Shown: one piece after another, positions 5,548 to 5,548 of the stretch
Position numbering within the stretch: the first letter of the stretch is position 1
How the letters are laid out: the number at the start of each line of letters is the position of its first letter
Source of the DNA: Anaerolineales bacterium UBA6663
Lineage (GTDB): Bacteria; Chloroflexota; Anaerolineae; Anaerolineales; UBA6663
DNA length: 5,548 nt
NCBI GenBank assembly: GCA_002455335.1
Contig: DKKP01000408.1
Location: forward strand, 1 to 5,548
Reading direction: 5' to 3'
The notes under the pieces: generated by a model
The model's database searches: none
What the model was told of the DNA's origin: nothing
Seen by the model: the letters and a program-made list of their open reading frames with translations, nothing else
Program-made: the position numbers and the translations under genes

Positions 5548-5548
5548 A

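Noticed and set aside
1..5548. CRISPR array, tRNA, rRNA, insertion sequence or cobalamin riboswitch
   Set aside because: No regularly spaced repeats, tRNA-like cloverleaf, transposase motifs or B12-box-like leader were seen; the cobT start, where a riboswitch would be expected, is outside the window.

Overview
The window comes from a GC-rich bacterial chromosome (about two-thirds G+C by eye, with strong G/C at third codon positions). It is densely coding, with no insertion sequence, integrase, tRNA, rRNA or CRISPR array visible. A REP-like palindrome of the 'GTCATCCCGG...CCGGGAT' type sits in the only sizeable intergenic gap. This repeat type, the cobamide genes and the GC content suggest a proteobacterium, but the assignment is tentative because no phylogenetic marker is present.

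Layout: (1) Positions 38-3389, minus strand, hold a two-gene operon. A metal-dependent amidohydrolase of the ATZ/TRZ-like type (1782-3389) is followed after 7 bases by a cytoplasmic-looking S41-family serine peptidase (38-1774). The ribosome binding site of the second gene overlaps the stop codon of the first. (2) Positions 3390-3792 are a gap of about 400 bases between divergent genes. It holds an inverted repeat, a REP-like palindrome with a degenerate inverted mate, a small GC hairpin and a possible promoter for the next gene. (3) Positions 3793-4569, plus strand, encode a uracil-DNA glycosylase superfamily protein with an unusual motif A (SDPGP) and an HPS-type motif B. (4) Positions 4568-4629 form a long, nearly perfect hairpin between convergent genes; the stop codons of both genes lie in its arms. 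(5) Positions 4623-5547, minus strand, hold the end of cobT (lower-ligand activation for cobamides), overlapped by 14 bases by cbiR (cobamide-remodeling phosphodiesterase).

How the genes work together: CobT and CbiR form a recognisable unit. CbiR would strip the nucleotide loop from a salvaged cobamide, and CobT would make the alpha-ribazole phosphate used to attach the preferred lower ligand. The amidohydrolase and S41 peptidase look co-translated and may act in sequence on one substrate, but the sequence does not say which. The glycosylase appears to be a stand-alone DNA-repair-type gene. The strongest leads beyond standard annotation are the amidohydrolase-S41 pair, the S41 protein's lack of the CtpA-type catalytic lysine, the hybrid motif A of the glycosylase, and the shared stop-codon hairpin.
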